A stretch of DNA of 64,000 bases, taken from contig CM074763.1 of assembly GCA_037355855.1 (NCBI GenBank), positions 5,084,001 through 5,148,000 of the forward strand, written 5' to 3'. Every line of letters begins with the position of its first letter. Position 1 is the stretch's first letter. Origin of the DNA: Pseudo-nitzschia pungens. Its lineage: Eukaryota; Bacillariophyta; Bacillariophyceae; Bacillariales; Bacillariaceae. Below, in pieces: positions 22,215 to 34,009 of this stretch. The position numbers were made by a program, and so were the translations under genes. The notes under the pieces were generated by a model that worked only from the letters and a program-made list of their open reading frames with translations, was not told the origin of the DNA and did not search any database.

Positions 22215-23181
22215 CACAATAATACGAAGTAATTCAATAATATTTTGCTACTGTTTTAGTACACGTATTAAAAGAAATTTCCGTAAATACCGGTACTTCG
22301 TATTATTTTTTATGGGTTGACAAGGTTCATACCGGTACATACGGCATGAAAGGATCTGTTTTGATAAAAAGCAATATGTTACGCAGATATCATATTCTTC
22401 TTTCGAGAGGATGGACAAAATGGTCACCTTGCAAATAATAATAATACGAAGTTTTTGTTGATCAAACGAACAATTTAGTTGGTGCGAAGGAATTCAGAGC
22501 TCTTCTGATAATCTCCATCCTCATACGTTAACTTTTAAAATGTTTATTGTTTTTTTGGCTACACGTACGGAAGAGTAGAGTGAGGCTGTCCAAATATATT
22601 TGACAATGGGCACTAGCAAATTATCTGCTTTTTGACGAGAAGACAAATTCTTCGCAACTAATTTGTGAAAAGCAGGATTTTTCACTCGAACTATTTGGAT
22701 AATTGTGCATACGTAGTGATGACTTCCGAGAAAGATATGGGATAAATCTTTCCCCCAAAAAAGTCTTTTATTTCCCGAAAAATTTGGGTTATGAATTATA
22801 CTATCAGGGTTAAGATATCAGAAGTCCGATTCCCATTTACTATAATCAGGCTTATACAACCAATTTTTGTTGAGTGTAAGGTTTGATCATGACTTTCCAC
22901 TAATAGTTTTCCAAAATATTACGGGAAATCTTTGTCCACCTGCTTTTTCGCCGTCACAAAAGAAACGAAAACCTATCTATTTCTGATCTTTTCTGAGATT
23001 AATAGAAACAAATTTTACACCTTCCTGTCTGACGGTCCACATCAAAAATTGGCTGATGTAAAAAGTTACGTTCGAAGTTGATTGTGCACAGATTCGACAG
23101 CATCCTACTGCTGTTCATTGCTTGCTCTTGCTGCGATTGGTATCTTTCTCACAATCTGCATAAAATCTGATCGAGCAAACG
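22215..23181. other. Intergenic region, nothing recognised
   Basis: AT-rich unique sequence with TACGAAGTA words near 22225 and 22440. No ORF or repeat array stands out. Confidence 0.45.
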
Positions 23182-23778
23182 ATGAAAATGTCACCATCGT
23201 ACAAAAAGCAACACGCGCCGACCTCGTCTCTATCGCGAAAACGACGTGCTGAAAGACGAGCACTGATTCGGAAAAATCATTCCAGTGGTGGAAGCATTTT
23301 GCTACGATTGCCTTTACCTGATGCTACGTTGATTCAACCCGTCAATCCCACCTCTATTGCTATGTTTGCAGTTGTAATGTTTGCTGTATTCATTGTCGTT
23401 TTCTCGCGACTGAATTGTTTTCATGTACACTACGGATTGGGGGGTTCATTAACGGATCTGGAAGCAATTGGTAGTGAAAAAGGAAAAGGTTATGTTGATT
23501 ACCACTTCACCGGGAGAGGAAAAGTGTTGTACGACGAAGAGGCACGTAAAATACTCAGAGCAAATCCCGGGATCAACCTCGGAGAACTGGATTTGGGCTT
23601 TGTTTTCGACGCCGATCAATTTGGTGCGCATCCATTGTCCCTTGGCAAAGATGGTAAAGGATCAACAAAAGGGACTGTTGGAAAATCCAGTGATGATGCC
23701 TTGTTTCATGTTACGGGGGAACGGATTCGAAACGCATTACGAAAAATGGAAGAACAAATGCCGCGTCCGGGTTCATGA
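23182..23778 (+). CDS. Unrecognised small single-pass membrane protein (198 aa)
   Basis: The N-terminus (about 57 residues) is strongly basic with an RKRRAERRALIRK stretch. One hydrophobic segment follows (about residues 58-78, IAMFAVVMFAVFIVVF), and then a soluble part of 120 residues with GKGYVDYHFTGRGKVLYDEE and NLGELDLGFVFDADQF. A basic tail before the helix suggests type II topology, with the soluble domain in the secretory lumen or outside. I do not recognise the family. The start has an in-frame second ATG two codons later. No intron is needed to reach the stop. Confidence 0.6.
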   Translation: MKMSPSYKKQHAPTSSLSRKRRAERRALIRKNHSSGGSILLRLPLPDATLIQPVNPTSIAMFAVVMFAVFIVVFSRLNCFHVHYGLGGSLTDLEAIGSEKGKGYVDYHFTGRGKVLYDEEARKILRANPGINLGELDLGFVFDADQFGAHPLSLGKDGKGSTKGTVGKSSDDALFHVTGERIRNALRKMEEQMPRPGS

Positions 23779-26079
23779 TTGACAACTTAATCGCTCGAAG
23801 AGATATCCATTAAGATCACAGCTCCACTAAGGACTGCGAAGCTCTTCGAGGAGGAACGACCCATCCAGTTGAAATGATACGACTAATTTACAGTCTATTC
23901 AAGTTCAATTCAACGCTCGAACCAGGCTATCCGATTCTAAGGAACGGTCGCTTATTGGAACTTAGCATTCCTAGGGTTGGAAGACTTCAACGATACCATG
24001 AAAGAAATGATCGCCATCCATGGAAGTCATCCAGGGCTTGCCATGCCGGGCTGTTTAACGCATACAAGATATCGATAATTTCGATATGTAAGACTGCTAC
24101 GGTACTGATTTGTACTTTCCGCCCAGATTTGGGGGATGCGAAAGTGTTGGACAACTTCGAATTTTTTTCTTTCAAAGTTTCGAGGTTGTTGTTAGTAGTA
24201 TCTGTAATGGTATAAATAAAGGCAGTAATACTAGAGACTTTTCTGACATTACGATCTGAGTTACATGGACTCACAACTCCTCCGAAACCAACAGGAGGAA
24301 GGATTCTTCGATTCAAATTGCGAGCACCAGCAGTTTACGATCAAGTACTATAGTAGTACGAGCGAGTGACTTTGTCGTTTCTAGTTTCACTGCCTTCTAT
24401 CGAAAGGACAATAGACAATTGATATGCCAGAATCTAGAGGCTACAATCGATGATATAACTGCTTGTTGTACCAATGTGGTGGTTTACGTACTAACAGAGA
24501 TCCGAAAGGACTGCTGTGGTACAGATGAAGGGATATTATTCTCCTGCATCTGCTAATGTACTAGTAGTACTACTAGTAGTCACTCTATCATTAGTAGTAA
24601 TGACAACATACTACTTATATCCTAGGATAACAAATATTGTTGTTATTGGGATCAGCAAGAAGGTTCAGCTTTGGCTTACAGCAGTTCTACTACTACTAGC
24701 TACTAGTACTAGTAGTAGTACTAGTGCTACTGGTAGTAGTACTACTACTACTGCAGCTGGCAGGTGCTACTACTAGTACTAGTAAAGATCAAGATGTGTG
24801 CTGCACCCTTCTCTTTCTAAATATGGTGAGCGCAAACGTTGTGATCGGCACATTGTGAGTTAAACTACTATTGAAATTGAGATCTGAGGACTGTTGTGGT
24901 GTTCTTGTCCTCAGTACAACACTCTACTAGGTAGGGGAGGTTACTGACCCTCGGACCAGAGGAAGTCTTACTCTACTGGTACTAGTACCGGTACTAGTAC
25001 TAGTAAATCTTACCGTAAGATTTACCGGTACCTTAAAATGGACTTTAACGTTCTTTTGCTACCGGCAATATCACAGCAACCTACCACCTCATGTACGGAC
25101 TTTGAGGTCTTAGGTCTGCTGTCTGTCCTTAGTTCAAGTTCGTTCAAAAATAATCATACCGTCGAAGCATACATATGATGCGTACGTTTTGTGTATGAAT
25201 CCGAAAGATTGTAGATTAGTATTCGTGCTTGTAACCTTACCTCGTCCGAACAAGTAATCTTACGAGTACGAGTAAGGCAATTTACTCCAACCGTATGGAA
25301 TGTATTGCTTGTAATTACTCGTAACTTACGGTAAACTTACTCGTACGGGAGCCAGATTTATTCATACACGCAAGTTACTGGTACGAGCACTCAGCACTCG
25401 GACTCGTATGTGAAAAAATTCGCAGTTCACGGACTTTCACCGTTCCGTACGGTAAGGTTACTGAGTACAGGGGTCACCCCTGACTGAGTACTTGTACCAT
25501 ACGGTAATATTGATGCCGGAAGCTGAAACATTCGACAAGTACAACTCGTAAGGTTACCAGTACCAGGTACCGGTAAGGTTACCCGTACCTGTACTCCGAT
25601 GCGGGCACGTGTTTGTACTCCAACTACCGTACGTACTTGTATGAGATCAAGAGAAACAACACAATGGTCTCAAAGACTCATAACCACAACAACCTCATTA
25701 CCTGATGGACATTATGATGATGATTGTTGTCATCTGTCAGGGAAGTGGGAATGGGAAGACAGATAAATAATTCGAACTACAGTAAACCTTACTCGTACTT
25801 CAAATCATTGAGCAGCTGAATGAAATAAATCAAAGAACAACAGAATCCAACCTCTTCACAACCGAAGCAAGAAAAGCGCTCCGCAGGCTAGAAACACCTG
25901 TCCCATGAATGCCCGTCCGAGTTGAACTACTCTGTTACAACAAGTAAGATGTACGTTCGAACCAAAAGACTCTGTTTGGTTCCGAGAGCCATTCCAACGA
26001 TGCATTGTTCCTTGTTGCTCCGTCGGACACCTCACGTGCAGTTTTTTTTTACAGCTCGCCATAAGCATAGACTCGAGGC
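23779..26079. other. Long intergenic region rich in simple palindromic words
   Basis: It begins with the 3' part of the preceding gene. At 24555-24785 lies a dense CTAGTA/AGTACT run whose apparent 86-codon ORF is a simple-repeat artefact. At 24970-25030 and 25180-25620 the sequence is packed with GTACCGGTA, CTTACCGTAAG and GTACGGTAAGG words. The last 200 bp is the probable leader of the next gene. Confidence 0.45.
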
Positions 26080-27831
26080 ATGCCGGGACCGAAGATGGGG
26101 CCCCGCCCCCGTGACTTTGACGAGGAACTTGTCCGTCGCAGCCCAACCTTTCGCAAGTGGGAAGCTCTGTCGCCGGGTGCCAAGCTTCGATACGCTTGCC
26201 GAGAATTTGTCAAGGGCCACGGCGAGGACGAAGAACGATTGATGCGTCGAATCATGATTGCCCGCAGAAACAACGTCAGAGATCATCAGGCACTCAAATG
26301 GGCGAGGCGCATGCAATCCTCCGACGTTGCGAAGGCATCGGTATCGGTATCCAATTCAGCTCAGAGCAGTGAAGAACAATCTTCATTGCCACAAAGACAA
26401 ACAGATGCTGAAACACCTGCTGCAGTCAAACTGGAACCAATGGATGATGAGAATGCTGCCAAGGGAAAAGAAGTTATTGTTCATGATAGGGACAACAATG
26501 CGGGCACGAGTCGGAGAGAGACAGCAGCAATCATATCTCGAACTTCTCATCTACTGCAACAAGGACCCGAACCACCACCCGGACGTCGAACGAGAAGACC
26601 GACCACACTCATATCTGACGAGACGATCAAGGAAGAAATGGATGTTCCGGCAGTAGAAGCGACGCGATCCTATCGAACATGGCTCTCGCTGCCCAATGGA
26701 GCGGAATTCCTCTACAACCAAAAGTACATCAAGGGGCACGAGGCCCACGATTGGCTGCTGAAAAAGAACATTTGGAGAAGGATGCGGTACCGACGAGAGA
26801 ACAAGAAAATGGTGGAAGAAATGCTCACACGGGAACGAGGCGATCGGCAGCTATCCATGATCCAGCTACAACAACAATCATCGAGGAAACGGAAACTCGG
26901 TACCAGCGAAACTGTAACAAGTGGAAGCTTGACTGCCCATCTAAATGCCACTGGAGGGGACGCAGATGGTGTTACCATTCCCCAGTCGGGAACAGAGGAT
27001 ATTGTAGCAAGCGAAACGAACCGACAGGAAGCAGTGGCCTCTACCGCATCCGAGATTGTGGATCACGCGCTCTTATCTACCAATACCGGAGCTGTCGTTG
27101 CCGGTGCTGGTGCCTCGTCCACGGTGATTGATGCGAACGCAGCGGCCTCCGACACTATCACGATATCGATAGGGAATCATCATCATCATCACCACCACCA
27201 CCATCATCAACACCACCAGCACCATCCGAATCATGCTCTTCACCACCATCACCACAACGATCCCACGGAGAGCGCGGCTGCCTTTGCTGCTTCGATCGCC
27301 CTCGCCGGAAGCGTGGTCGATGTGAATGGCATCGGAATCGGTACCCACGGCGACCTGTCTTCCCACCAGGTTGCCGACTCGGCCGCCGTGGAAGCAGCGG
27401 TAGCCGCGGCCCTCGCAGCTACCGATGCCAAGAGCAATGCGTACCACCAACATCACGAACATCACCACCACAACCACCACCACCATCCTGCTGGAGATTT
27501 GATGGACATCGACCACGTCATCGACGGTACCAACAATCCGCTGCAACCCGGGGTCGCAACCGGTGGCATGTCCGTTGCAGTGGGGCCGGGCCTGCCCCCG
27601 TCCGCGGTATCCTCCGCGACACCACCTTCTGTTGCTGCCGCTGCCGCAGCGGCGGTGTCGTCGACATCGCCGGCTTCGGGAGACGTCGGGCTCGGCCTGG
27701 CTCTGGATGCCGCCGCCAAGCTCGCGGCGGCGGCGGCGGCGACCACCAACGGTGCCGAAGATGTGGTCCTGGCCGCCACAACGGCAATTGCCAATAGTGG
27801 GTCGGTTGGTGTAGAAAAGGGGGAGAACTGA
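26080..27831 (+). CDS. His/Ala-rich protein with two copies of an unrecognised ~45-residue motif (583 aa)
   Basis: Two related blocks lie at about residues 22-72 and 192-240. They share the pattern Arg-aromatic-Arg-x-Trp, Leu-x2-x-Gly-Ala, Tyr, aromatic-(Val/Ile)-Lys-Gly-His and a run of Leu/Arg helices. Examples are FRKWEALSPGAKLRYACREF and YRTWLSLPNGAEFLYNQKY, each followed by (V/I)KGH. Between and after them the protein is low-complexity, with acidic, Ser-rich, His-rich (27178-27260 and 27445-27490) and Ala-rich segments. There is no signal peptide or membrane helix; composition suggests a nuclear regulatory protein. I do not know this family; the duplicated motif looks like a small helical or DNA-binding module. 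The first ATG at 26080 is used and the gene appears intronless. Confidence 0.65.
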   Translation: MPGPKMGPRPRDFDEELVRRSPTFRKWEALSPGAKLRYACREFVKGHGEDEERLMRRIMIARRNNVRDHQALKWARRMQSSDVAKASVSVSNSAQSSEEQSSLPQRQTDAETPAAVKLEPMDDENAAKGKEVIVHDRDNNAGTSRRETAAIISRTSHLLQQGPEPPPGRRTRRPTTLISDETIKEEMDVPAVEATRSYRTWLSLPNGAEFLYNQKYIKGHEAHDWLLKKNIWRRMRYRRENKKMVEEMLTRERGDRQLSMIQLQQQSSRKRKLGTSETVTSGSLTAHLNATGGDADGVTIPQSGTEDIVASETNRQEAVASTASEIVDHALLSTNTGAVVAGAGASSTVIDANAAASDTITISIGNHHHHHHHHHHQHHQHHPNHALHHHHHNDPTESAAAFAASIALAGSVVDVNGIGIGTHGDLSSHQVADSAAVEAAVAAALAATDAKSNAYHQHHEHHHHNHHHHPAGDLMDIDHVIDGTNNPLQPGVATGGMSVAVGPGLPPSAVSSATPPSVAAAAAAAVSSTSPASGDVGLGLALDAAAKLAAAAAATTNGAEDVVLAATTAIANSGSVGVEKGEN

Positions 27832-28519
27832 AATCGATGACGTGCGAGCGCCGATTGTTGGAGCACACATTGGACGGAAAGTTCGAGTTGTGGGCCAATT
27901 GCTAGTGCCGATACCGAGATCTTTCGAGCTCGTTCCTTCGTAACTCACTTGTATACATCGGAGACGATGGATTTGCAGCAGAAAGGACTTGGTCGTGACC
28001 TGTCTGTCGGCTGGACTCATCCCAACGTGGTGCTGTCCTTGACCCCCAGCGCTGTATCACACGAGTCGTCCCGGAACGAAGCGAGTCTCACGTCAACCAA
28101 TGATAGCTATGCGGACGTGGTGTGGTGCAAGCCAAAGGGGTGTGGCACGCGTCACCCTACCACCGGTGTGAATTCTCTTTCGTGAAGTCGATTCCAATCT
28201 ACGACCCCCACCCACATACCGATTCGTTTCACAAATTAGTTACCATCTCCACGAGTATATAACTAATGTTCACAATCCTTTTTTTCGAAAGCGTTACAAT
28301 TTGTTTCTTTGTTATTCACCATACGCTATGTTTGTATTCTCGTCAGTTTCTGAGTTGCAAGAAGAACGACAAAGCATTGCCACGCTTTGCACCGCTATCG
28401 TTGCAAGCAGGTGGGCAAAGAATCTCCAACATACAACGCGTCGCACAACAAACTATATAACACAAAAGAGCTCATTGTTCGCGGGAGGAAATAGTAGTAG
28501 CTGTAATGGATATATGACT
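27832..28519. other. Intergenic 3' region of convergent genes
   Basis: Between the stop codons of two convergent genes. Short ORFs (27949-28185 and others) have no convincing features; I regard the stretch as 3' untranslated and spacer DNA. Confidence 0.45.
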
Positions 28520-29569
28520 TTAGTATACAGTGGGATGGTGGTTTTGAGGATGCGCCGAGTAATAGTTGCCATATTGCGTTCTGATCTGTTGCTGTTGCTG
28601 TTGCTGCAGCGGTTGTTGATACGGAACGTGTGTTGCGAAACTATTGCTTGCCGCATACAAATCAAACGGATTCGTCGATGCTGTAATCGTTGTCGCCACC
28701 GTGAATCCCGCAATCGATGTGGGCGAACTCTGATGATTACTACGCTGCTGCAATTGTTCTTGCGCAGCACAAGGGTATCGAGGAAATTGGTGATTATGTC
28801 CTCCTCCCAAGACAGAGGTGGGCGAAGACGACAGCAATGACTGGTCTGGACCCACGAGATTTGGCAAGGAATACGACCTAAACTCGCAAGCCTGAGGGCG
28901 ACGGATCTGTGGCCGCTGCCGCTCGAGTGGCAACGTTAAAGACTTGACCGAAAGCGAAGCCAAGTCGTCTTCATAGTTGTGCACTGGTATCTCTTGTGAA
29001 CGCGATCTTTCTGAATCCTCAGCGCCATTGCTTGTGCCATTGCTTCCGAGTTCGAATATCTGCTGCAGCTCCGAAAACGGAACACCGTCCACGAGCAAAT
29101 CGATTCGGCGGAAACTGCTGTCCGAAACGCTGGTATTGCTGCCATTCGTCTTCTTCTTATCGAATCGATGGGAGGAAGCGTGAGCCACCACCGTTAGCTC
29201 CCGCGTAGCACCCGCCATGGGAGCTTGCCACGCCCACTGCCAGCTCGAATCAAAGGTCAGGGCGGATTCCTTGGACCAGTGAACCTCGTGGCCGTCCGCG
29301 AGGACGAACTTCTTCCCGGATGTAAGGCTCCACACAAAGACAACTTCGTGCTCCTCACCGCGGCAATCGATTCCCGAGAGACCCTTGTCTTCTGCCTGCG
29401 CATTGGAGAAGCCGAATCGCCAACAGATCCGGCGCTTGGTTCCGGCAAACATCTTGCCCTTCTTGGAGGTTTTGCAATCGATCTGATAGGCGGCGGAACG
29501 AGCCGCGCCATTTCTCTCGCGAAGGCTATGATGGTGGAAGCTGTAGGGGTTCGTCATCGTTTTGCACAA
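28520..29569 (-). CDS. FAIM-like domain protein with Gln/Ser-rich tail (349 aa)
   Basis: Residues about 40-170 have KRRICWRFGF, EHEVVFVWSLTSGKKFVLAD with G-H-E-V next, a WQWAWQAP strand and RRIDLLVDGVPFSEL. This beta-rich pattern, especially TSG-K-x3-x-DG followed later by a DG-x-x-F hairpin, resembles the Fas apoptosis inhibitory molecule (FAIM1) fold; diatoms have many such proteins. The last 180 residues are disordered, with an NPF tripeptide (possible EH-domain ligand) and a poly-Gln run. The start could be the first Met or the one four codons later (MTNPYSF). No intron is apparent. Function is not established. Confidence 0.6.
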   Translation of the reverse strand: MCKTMTNPYSFHHHSLRERNGAARSAAYQIDCKTSKKGKMFAGTKRRICWRFGFSNAQAEDKGLSGIDCRGEEHEVVFVWSLTSGKKFVLADGHEVHWSKESALTFDSSWQWAWQAPMAGATRELTVVAHASSHRFDKKKTNGSNTSVSDSSFRRIDLLVDGVPFSELQQIFELGSNGTSNGAEDSERSRSQEIPVHNYEDDLASLSVKSLTLPLERQRPQIRRPQACEFRSYSLPNLVGPDQSLLSSSPTSVLGGGHNHQFPRYPCAAQEQLQQRSNHQSSPTSIAGFTVATTITASTNPFDLYAASNSFATHVPYQQPLQQQQQQQIRTQYGNYYSAHPQNHHPTVY

Positions 29570-30589
29570 CCAACCTATCTTTCGAACTGCGACATTTCAA
29601 AGGAAATTGCGTTCCGTGTGTTTGGCAATCCGTTGGTATTGTGAGCACGCTAGTTGGAGTCGATTTTGATCGACAACAGCACGAGCTTTGCTCTCAATCT
29701 GCCGGTTTCTGTGACGAAGATAGGTCTCGAGATCAAGCGTTCAGGACCACAACGAAACGGCTGGAGTATACTTTTTTTGGGTTGATTGTCCCATCCGAAC
29801 CGTCGCCTATTACATAAACATTTATTCGCGGGAGAACGTAGAGCCATATATAATTGGCGTTGCCGCCAAATTTACCCTTACTAAACGAATCCGAAACGAG
29901 CGTGGCAGGAAAGGTGAAATCGAAAGACATTTCTAGCCCACGCGTTGACTCAGTAGGGAACGTTTCCCCGCACAAAAGAAGTGACTTGTGATTCTGGAAC
30001 TTAGCGTTTATTCATACTCGTACATGTAGGAAATAAGTATCTTGACACCTCCGATAGTACAAGGGATCAAATTGCCCGTTATGACAGGTACGGTACCGGT
30101 AAGGTTAACGTTCGAGTTTGCCTTTCTTCCGTGATGAATGATACGAATCAAAAATTTTTGCTGATAGTAATTACTTAGTATCCACAACTGCTCGTTAGCA
30201 CCTACCGGAATCAAAAAACAGAACGCAAACTGATTATTGCTCGTCAGTATTGCGTTTCGAAACAATACTAACCACCTCGTGTCGTAATGATACATAGATA
30301 CGAATAATACACACGGTTCGTATCGTAATGAACAAGAAACATTTCAAATACACTATGGGTTGTGGGTTGTGGGTTGTGGGTTGGCTGTGGCGTTATGGCA
30401 AACAGTTCCAAAAGTGACTTACACCATTGCCCTGATTGATTCGAGCAAAGCATTCATCGACACATGAGTACTCCAGCGCTCTTGGTCCAATCTGCTAACC
30501 AAGAGACACATCATTCTCTTTCTCATGTCCCAGCAGCACCACCAGCAGCAACAGCAGCAGAATGTTCTTCCCTGCTGTCCTTTCAACCA
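29570..30589. other. Intergenic region upstream of the FAIM-like gene
   Basis: This holds the likely minus-strand promoter. At 30356-30383 there is a short GTGGGTT tandem run (about four units), and around 30530-30560 an AGC/ACC repeat. No gene was recognised. It ends at the left TSD of the LINE-derived insertion. Confidence 0.45.
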
Positions 30590-30607
30590 TAGTACTATCT
30601 GCCCTTT
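30590..30607. repeat. Left TSD of the LINE-derived insertion
   Basis: TAGTACTATCTGCCCTTT, repeated exactly at 38177-38194. Confidence 0.92.
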
Positions 30608-31194
30608 TTTCACAATTTGCGCATTGCGCATTTTGTCCGACGTTCCGATGTTCCAGTACTAAAAATGCGTAGATTTCTACACAACTTTACCATGCGTCCG
30701 AAAACTGTTTCGCGACCCCTCCCAAGAATTTATTTAGGGGGGTCGCGATTTATTCCTGGCTCATTTTGACGTAGCTCGATTCCTAGCTCTCTCCCGATTC
30801 GCAACCCCCAATCGCGACCCAGTTACTACCTCAATTACGAGAATTACGAGAAAAAAAAATAAAATTCAAACTCGACCCAAATTTTTTTTTCAATCTGACT
30901 CATTATTACCGACCCTACCATCTTTATATATTATGAGACTGTTGCAGAAATTCACTCCCAAAAATTGATTTCTCATCCCGACACAAAGTATTTCCCATCA
31001 CACCCCTCAAGAAATTCATCACAAAAATCACAATTATTACCCGAAGCCCAGGAATCGCGACCCCCATGAAAAAAAATTTTGAAACACTATGATGCAAAAT
31101 ATAAGTCTTTCTTTTGATAAATATTGATATTACTCTAATAATTGTTTATTCTCTGTTCAATTTTCTCACACACGCACACACAAATTTTGGTTCG

Positions 31195-31490
31195 TTAAAA
31201 GAAGTCGTCGTCCTTGAAATCGTCGTCGCTCTTCGTTTCGATCGTCCTTGTCTTCGTCGTCCTTGAAGTTGTCGTTGCTTCTCGCTTCGATCGTCTTCGT
31301 CCTCCCTGAAGTCGCCTTCCTCTTCGTCGTCCTCCCTGAAATCGTCGTCCTCTCTGAAATTGTCGTTGCTCTTCGCTTCGATTGGCTTCGTCGTCCTCTC
31401 TGAAATCGTCGTTGCTCTTCGCTTCGATCGTCTTCGTCGTCCTTGAAATCGTCGTTGCTCTTTGCTCCGATCGTCTTCGTCCTCATGCAC
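31195..31490. repeat. Tandem array 1 (about 45-50 bp unit, about 6 copies)
   Basis: Variants of TTCGTCGTCC-N-TGAAATCGTCGTTGCT followed by CTTCGCTTCGATCG repeat with irregular length. The array is open on both strands, giving acidic/basic repeat ORFs that I do not regard as genes. Confidence 0.8.
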
Positions 31491-31569
31491 ACCACACAAA
31501 TTTTGGTTCAAACGATTTTTAAATAATGGTCATCGTGATAATTTCATCCATACCGGTATCTGTACTGCC

Positions 31570-32045
31570 AGTAAAGGTCTCCTCACATCGCATCATATTT
31601 CATCAGTTGCAATCGCATCATTTTGTCAGTTGCGATCCCATCATATTTGTCTTGCGATCGCAATATGTGTCAGTTGCCCCGTCGCATCATTTTTCGCATC
31701 ATTTTTCAGTTGCCCCGTCGAATTAAAGTTGATTCTTCCCTATCAGTAGCAAGCAGGCAACTCAATGCAGAATTAGAACAATTGAAATCCATTATCAATA
31801 CCCCAGATCTTGATGTGCTTCACTCACCGTTGCATTCTATTTCATTTGCCGTTGCATCCTATTTCATCAGCAGTTGCGGTCGCCTCCCTATCAGGAGCAA
31901 GCAGGCAAGTCAATGATGCACAGTTAGACGAATCCAAATCCATGATTAATACCTCCTCCAACCTTGATGTGGTTCACTTACCATTTCCATCTCATTATAT
32001 TTCAGTTGCCGTCTTTCTTGTTCCGTTCCGACCCAAAATTATGTG
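31570..32045. repeat. Repeat region 2: CATCATTTTTCAGTTGC words plus a ~165-bp direct duplication
   Basis: The first part repeats CATCATNTTTCAGTTGCGATCG-like words. Then a ~165-bp block with CAAGCAGGCAA(C/G)TCAATG (31752 and 31897) and CTTGATGTG occurs twice. The duplicated block reads as related peptides in the plus strand, so it may derive from coding DNA. Confidence 0.65.
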
Positions 32046-32369
32046 AAGTAAGATTTACGACACATGCATTTTCTGTCATGCATGTGTTTGCCGAGAATTG
32101 ATTTCTTCTACATGATAGCAGTAGAGTTACTACTAGTAGTAGTATGTACCGTACTGAAGTAATAGTAGAAACCAGTAGAAAGCTGATGATGGTGATATCA
32201 CGCGCCACCTAAACCACAGAGAGCCAGCCCCGCTGCGCCATAATTTTGGACTGCCTCTTATGTACTACTACCTACGCACTGCAGTAGTATGTAGCAGCAG
32301 TGTATAACTGTACTACTACTACAAGCAGCAAGAACAGTACTACCTCAGTGAATATACCATCAAATCAAA

Positions 32370-33230
32370 TATCTGAATGAATCTGGCCATTCTTTGTGTG
32401 ATTCCAGTGTGAATATTTCTCATCCTATGCATGGGCAAGACTATTCAAAAAGAAGTATTCAAAAATCACCAATAGTTTGGGTGTCACCACTGAATAATTA
32501 GTAGTTGGCCCAGTACTGCGGAATTTACTAGAAAATACTGTAAAATCACATATCTGAATGAATCTGGCCAATCTTTGTGTGATTCCAGTGTGAATATTTC
32601 TCATCCTATCCATGGGCAAGAGTATGCAAAAAGAAGTATTCAAAAATCGCCAATGGTATGGGTGTCACCACTGAATAATTAATATTTGGTCAACTACTGC
32701 GGAATTCACTAGAAAAAAGTACCAAATCACATATCTGAATGAATGTGGCCAATATTTGTGTGATTCCAGTGTGAATATTTCTCATCCTATCCATGGGCAA
32801 GAGTATTCAAAAAGAAGTATTCAAAAATCACCCATGGTATGGGTGTCACCAATGAGTAATTAATATTTGGTCCAATACTGGAAAATTTACTAGAAAAAAG
32901 TACCAAATCACATATCTGAATGAATGTGGTCAGTATTTGTATGATTCCAGTGTAAATATTTCTCATCTTATGCATGGGCAAGACTATTCAAAAAGAAATA
33001 ATCAAAAATCACCAATAGTTTGGGTATCACCACTGAATAATTAATATTTGGCCCAGTACCGCAGCCTTTAGTAGAAACTACTGTAAAATCAAATATCTGA
33101 ATGAATGTGGTCAGTATCTGTGTGGTTCCAGTGTGAATATTTCTCATCCTATGCATGGGCAAGACTATTCAAAAAGAAGTATTCAAAAATCACCAATGGT
33201 ATGGATGCCACCATTGAATAACTGAATAGA
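32370..33230. repeat. 181-bp satellite-like array, about 4.7 copies
   Basis: ATGGGCAAGA(C/G)TATTC begins at 32431, 32612, 32793, 32974 and 33155, each exactly 181 bp apart. Units differ by scattered substitutions with no net indels. Each has GATTCCAGTGTGAATATTTC and CACCACTGAATAATTA blocks. Confidence 0.92.
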
Positions 33231-34009
33231 TCACTTAGTGACATGTGCTTCGCAGCAAAAATATTGCTATGGAATCGTGATGTAGCAAAAGGCATTTTCA
33301 TGATGGGACTTGAACCAACAACACCACACTTATACATGCATTGTATTGTGCCACTATTAGTGTGTACTAGTACTGTGGAAAGGGTGGTCTCTATATCTTA
33401 TAATGCTACTACCATCTCGGGGAAGGCTCATCCTGTGTAATATGTAGTACCAGCAGTAAGTTACCGTACCTCCACCACTTCGCGCCAAAAGATTTGTACC
33501 AGTACCGTATGTATAGTACGTATAGTATACACCCTACTGGAAACCTACACATCCCCACTGTATGGGTAAGGTCGGTACGTACCACTAGGTACATCTGTCA
33601 TTTTTTCCCTCTTGCTCAGCCTGTAGACTTAGTACCATAACCTACGTACATTGCTGTCATTTTTTTCTTGGCCTGTACAAACAGTACTGTTAGCTACGTA
33701 CATTAGGTGCAGCATCGCGGTGAATTTTGTGGTTCGTCACAAAATCGATTTTCCGCCCCACATCTCCCTCCTACAGTATGTGTCATAATTTTCATAATTT
33801 TCGTTGTTGGAATTTTCTGGCCGGTCCAGTTGAAAGTGGGATCAAGGCGCCTGGTACCATCTTGGAGAGTTAATGGCAAAGAAAGTAAAGAACTGGCCAT
33901 TCTTGAAATCCTTCCTGTTATCTTTTGCTATCAAGATCGGGTGGGCTGCAGACCTTGGGTCACCTGGCTTACCCAGATATCTACGAGTACAACGCGCGAC
34001 GAAAATCAA

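Noticed and set aside
23940..24070. Possible second exon (LEDFNDTMKEMIAIHGSHPG) after the small membrane-protein gene
   Set aside because: No convincing donor near 23778; the frame is open for only about 45 codons.
24516..24776. 86-codon ORF with an apparent membrane helix
   Set aside because: It is largely translated CTAGTA simple repeat.
30356..30383. GTGGGTT repeats resembling a telomeric tract
   Set aside because: Only about four units, internal in a spacer; too short and not the expected TTAGGG.
31146..31511. Minus-strand acidic/basic repeat ORFs
   Set aside because: Product of the ~48-bp tandem array; not a gene.
33290..33330. tRNA B-box-like GGTTCAAGTCCC on the minus strand
   Set aside because: No matching A box at proper distance and no cloverleaf could be drawn; not a tRNA or SINE head.
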